Shown here: positions 63,284-64,000 of the stretch, piece by piece | Layout of the letters: each line of letters begins with the position of its first letter | How positions within the stretch are numbered: position 1 is the first letter of the stretch | NCBI RefSeq assembly: GCF_018613795.1 | Contig: NZ_JAGGPN010000063.1 | Location: forward strand, 1 to 64,000 | DNA from: Arthrobacter sp. ISL-65 | Lineage (GTDB): Bacteria; Actinomycetota; Actinomycetes; Actinomycetales; Micrococcaceae | Direction: 5' to 3' | Length of the DNA: 64,000 nucleotides | Notes under the pieces: generated by a model | What the model was told of the DNA's origin: nothing | The model's input: only the letters and a program-made list of their open reading frames with translations | Databases searched by the model: none | Translations under genes and position numbers: made by a program

Positions 63284-64000
63284 TTAGCTTGCCACAGCCA
63301 GGGCCGTGGGGGAACCCGCCACGAGGCGGTGAAGGGGGCCCTGCGGAAGGCCGGTCTGGGAGTCCAGGCGGAAGGTGGTGATGTCGTGGGAGCGCTCATG
63401 GGCTACGCGAAGCCATTCGCCGTGGACCAGGTGGTGGCGGGGCCAGTCGCCGCCACTGGAGAAGTCGCAGACCGGGCTAAGCAGGCTGCCCTCCGCCGAT
63501 GGCGTCACTTCCAGCACGCTGATGCGGTTGGATCCCCGTACGCCGACGTAGGCGAAGCGCCCGTCAGCCGACAAGGCAATTTCGGCCGCAGAGTCCTCGT
63601 CCCTGGCGCCATCGGAGGTAGCGGGACCCTGGCCGACCAGTTCGAACTTTCCTGATGACGAGGCGGCCCGGGCCGCAAAGACCTCGATGGAATACTCGGA
63701 GACCACGAACACCGTTCCAGCGGGGTGCTGCACCAGGTGGCGGGGACCGCTGTCCTTCGGAAGCACCACCTCGTGGTCCAGCGCCAGGCCCGTCGCAGGG
63801 ACGTGGTTCCACACGCGGAGGAGGTCGTGGCCGAGGTCGGTGGTCATGATGCGGCCGTCTGCGAGTACCAGGCTGGCGTGGGCCCGGCTGGGGCGGTCGT
63901 CCCGGTGCGGATCGCTGGATGGTGCCGCCGGAAGGCGGCGGGCGATGCCGCCGTCATCCGCCAGTTCGTACAGCAACACTTGGCCGTCGCCCCAGCAGGC
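63284..64000 (-). CDS. Lactonase-family beta-propeller protein (N-terminus beyond window)
   Basis: 239 codons are visible, reading in frame off the right edge. Repeats of the seven-bladed lactonase / 6-phosphogluconolactonase (YbhE/Pgl-type) family are seen: HASLVLADGRIMTTDLGHDLLRVW, SGPRHLVQHPAG, FVVSEYS and WPRHHLVHGEWLRVAHERS. It probably hydrolyses a sugar lactone, but many members are unassigned. The protein lacks its first part, so its start cannot be judged. Confidence 0.85.
   Translation of the reverse strand, partial: ACWGDGQVLLYELADDGGIARRLPAAPSSDPHRDDRPSRAHASLVLADGRIMTTDLGHDLLRVWNHVPATGLALDHEVVLPKDSGPRHLVQHPAGTVFVVSEYSIEVFAARAASSSGKFELVGQGPATSDGARDEDSAAEIALSADGRFAYVGVRGSNRISVLEVTPSAEGSLLSPVCDFSSGGDWPRHHLVHGEWLRVAHERSHDITTFRLDSQTGLPQGPLHRLVAGSPTALAVAS

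Overview
The window looks like a chromosomal segment of a high-GC Gram-positive soil actinobacterium of the Arthrobacter / Pseudarthrobacter / Paenarthrobacter group (Micrococcaceae). The base composition and codon use fit. The copper amine oxidase at 19983-21896 reads almost like the well-studied Arthrobacter globiformis phenylethylamine oxidase, and the extradiol dioxygenase at 6038-7120 keeps every numbered active-site residue of the Arthrobacter/Brevibacterium homoprotocatechuate 2,3-dioxygenases. These comparisons are from memory; no search was run.

Region 1 (1-11 kb, minus strand) is a homoprotocatechuate (3,4-dihydroxyphenylacetate) meta-cleavage operon. It reads from a TTG start at 10850 down to the left window edge: an FAH-RraA fusion, a GntR regulator, hpaE, hpaD, hpaH, hpaI, a succinate-semialdehyde-type dehydrogenase, an MHS-family transporter and a second aldehyde dehydrogenase cut by the edge. 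A large FAD monooxygenase (11076-13028) is divergent from it across a palindrome-rich promoter region. Region 2 (13-24 kb) holds an APC permease, an AmiS/UreI-type channel, a glutamate dehydrogenase gene interrupted by an in-frame TGA, AraC and TetR regulators, a D-threonine aldolase / D-serine dehydratase-like enzyme, the copper amine oxidase with a small membrane protein, and a two-domain Lrp/AsnC regulator. Amine oxidase plus aldehyde dehydrogenase plus the hpa operon form a plausible route from tyramine or dopamine to pyruvate and succinate.

Region 3 (23-34 kb) has an amidase divergent from a two-gene membrane protein set, a flavin reductase, the phosphate operon pstSCAB behind a PHO-box-like repeat, a 54-bp tandem repeat, a convergent DUF47-pit pair, and a structured inverted-repeat element. 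Region 4 (34-38 kb) has tRNA-Lys(TTT) with a strong terminator, hemA, and a LacI regulator coupled to a cysteine hydrolase. Region 5 (38-45 kb) is a complete urease operon, ureABCEFGD, followed by a NiCoT nickel permease. Region 6 (45-48.6 kb) is a TetR / APC permease / amidohydrolase set built around a perfect 35-bp palindrome.

Region 7 (48.6-64 kb) is sugar metabolism: a fructokinase-like kinase, a ribose/fructose-type ABC transporter, a LacI regulator, an ABM-domain protein and a secreted GH32 levanase/fructanase. Matching GACA-N4-TGTC operator-like sites sit at the transporter, the regulator and the levanase. Then come a small lipoprotein, malQ, a large secreted GH13 amylase/pullulanase-type enzyme, and a lactonase-type beta-propeller protein cut by the right edge.

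The observations most worth following up are the split gdhA, in which the stop codon itself completes a consensus ribosome binding site for the second half; the FAH-RraA fusion; the candidate structured RNA upstream of DUF47-pit; the inferred fructan LacI regulon; the inverted repeat inside the urease operon; and the uncharacterised amidase / membrane-pair locus.
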